Made by a program: the position numbers and the translations under genes | Assembly (NCBI GenBank): GCA_002685075.1 | Contig: NYWO01000007.1 | Location: 1-37,200 of the forward strand | DNA from: Arcobacter sp. | GTDB lineage: Bacteria > Campylobacterota > Campylobacteria > Campylobacterales > Arcobacteraceae | Reading direction: 5' to 3' | Length of the DNA: 37,200 nucleotides | Shown here: positions 36,623-37,200 of the stretch, one piece after another | Numbering within the stretch: the first letter of the stretch is position 1 | Layout: every line of letters starts with the position of its first letter | The notes under the pieces: generated by a model | What the model was told of the DNA's origin: nothing | Databases searched by the model: none | Seen by the model: only the letters and a program-made list of their open reading frames with translations

Positions 36623-37200
36623 ATGAAAAAAATTATACTAATATTGTTTTTAATAAACATACATATACTAAGCGCAAAGGGAAATACTATTCTTTTTTTA
36701 GGTGATTCTTTAACAGAAGGATTAGGAGTAAATAAAGAAGAGGCATTTCCAAAGTTAGTTGAGACTTTAATTCAAAGTAAACTTAAAAAAGATATCACAG
36801 TAATAAATGCAGGTGTAAGTGGTTCAACCACTAGTGATGGACTTTCACGTCTTAAATGGTATTTAAAAAAGAAGCCATATATCGTTTTTTTAGCACTTGG
36901 AGCAAATGATGGATTAAGAGGTTTAAATCTTGAATCAAGTCAAAAAAATTTAGAAGAGATTATTCAATACGCACAAAAATCAAATGCAAAAGTTTTATTA
37001 GCAGGAATGTTAATTCCACCTAATTATGGTCCTGATTACTCACAACAATTTAAAAATATGTATGAAAATGTAAAAATTAAATACAACTTAGAATCTATGC
37101 CTTTTTTACTGCAAGGAGTTGCAGGAGTAAAAGAGTTAAATCAAGCAGATGGAATTCATCCAAATGTTGATGGTCATAAATATATTGCAAAAGAAGTTTT
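36623..37200 (+). CDS. GDSL-type esterase/arylesterase (TesA-like), cut by window end
   Basis: A reading frame from ATG 36623 to the window edge (192 codons seen) with no stop. It has a signal peptide (MKKIILILFLINIHILSAK), so it is probably periplasmic. The SGNH-hydrolase blocks are present: block I FLGDSLTEGLG (nucleophile Ser), block II NAGVSGSTT (Gly), block III LGANDGLRG (Asn) and block V DGIHPNVDGH (Asp, His). Order and spacing match E. coli TesA and related arylesterases (about 180-210 residues), so only a few C-terminal residues seem to be missing. Divergent from the YcaO gene. Confidence 0.9.
   Translation, partial: MKKIILILFLINIHILSAKGNTILFLGDSLTEGLGVNKEEAFPKLVETLIQSKLKKDITVINAGVSGSTTSDGLSRLKWYLKKKPYIVFLALGANDGLRGLNLESSQKNLEEIIQYAQKSNAKVLLAGMLIPPNYGPDYSQQFKNMYENVKIKYNLESMPFLLQGVAGVKELNQADGIHPNVDGHKYIAKEV

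Noticed and set aside
1-37200. CRISPR array, rRNA or tRNA gene.
   Set aside because: I saw no regularly spaced direct repeats and no tRNA-like cloverleaf or rRNA sequence, though a dedicated scan was not possible.

Overview
The DNA is very AT-rich. SelO, YcaO, M32 peptidase, chemoreceptor and sensor-kinase genes are embedded in DNA rich in signalling and defence genes. Together with the Campylobacterota-style kinase H-box (AHQWRQPL) and -10 boxes lacking clear -35 partners, this suggests an Arcobacter-like member of the Campylobacterota. The genus is an inference from style, not from a search.

Layout. (1) 1-1870: a short intergenic stretch with possible gene debris, an AraC-type regulator and a Tam-like SAM methyltransferase. 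(2) 1892-5732: a chemoreceptor (MCP) gene split by a complete 1,943-bp IS21-family element (3428-5370) with istA, istB, TGT-starting terminal repeats and a 5-bp target duplication (TTGAT). Removing the element and one TTGAT copy restores a continuous 630-residue MCP frame. (3) 5841-10942: an M32 carboxypeptidase, a Pif1/RecD-like helicase with a C-terminal HTH, and SelO. (4) 10956-13249 (minus strand): a periplasmic binding-like protein gene directly upstream of a sensor histidine kinase, probably a two-gene sensory unit. (5) 13433-19762: a four-gene Wadjet-type operon (kleisin-like JetA, KITE-like JetB, SMC-like JetC, Toprim nuclease JetD), expected to act against plasmids. (6) 19937-23695: a 1,252-residue hemerythrin-GAF-PAS-GAF-PAS-GGDEF-EAL protein.

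(7) 23900-33911: a composite defence operon. A type I restriction-modification system (hsdR, hsdM, hsdS) holds other defence genes between its own subunits: a DUF1016/YhcG-type nuclease, an ABC-three-component (ABC-3C) module (PD-ExK effector, middle component, DUF3732-type ATPase), a probable fic-gene scar, and an Abi/HEPN RNase-like gene between hsdM and hsdS. Most junctions overlap by a few bases, so genes are likely co-translated. The ABC-3C ATPase gene carries a frameshift, so that module may be dying or the reading may contain an error.

(8) 33912-37200: a DUF1826 gene whose base composition is clearly unlike its neighbours and which sits behind two TGCAAC...GTTGCA palindromes (probably a transferred, metal-regulated gene), a YcaO-family protein on the minus strand, and a GDSL/TesA-like esterase cut by the window end.

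The most interesting points are the nested defence operon with its embedded HEPN gene, the compact Wadjet operon with a non-standard ABC signature, the reversible-looking IS21 disruption of a chemoreceptor, and the DUF1826 gene with its paired operators. I did not find a system that I can call wholly new. The arrangement at 23900-33911 is the best candidate for something not described as a unit.
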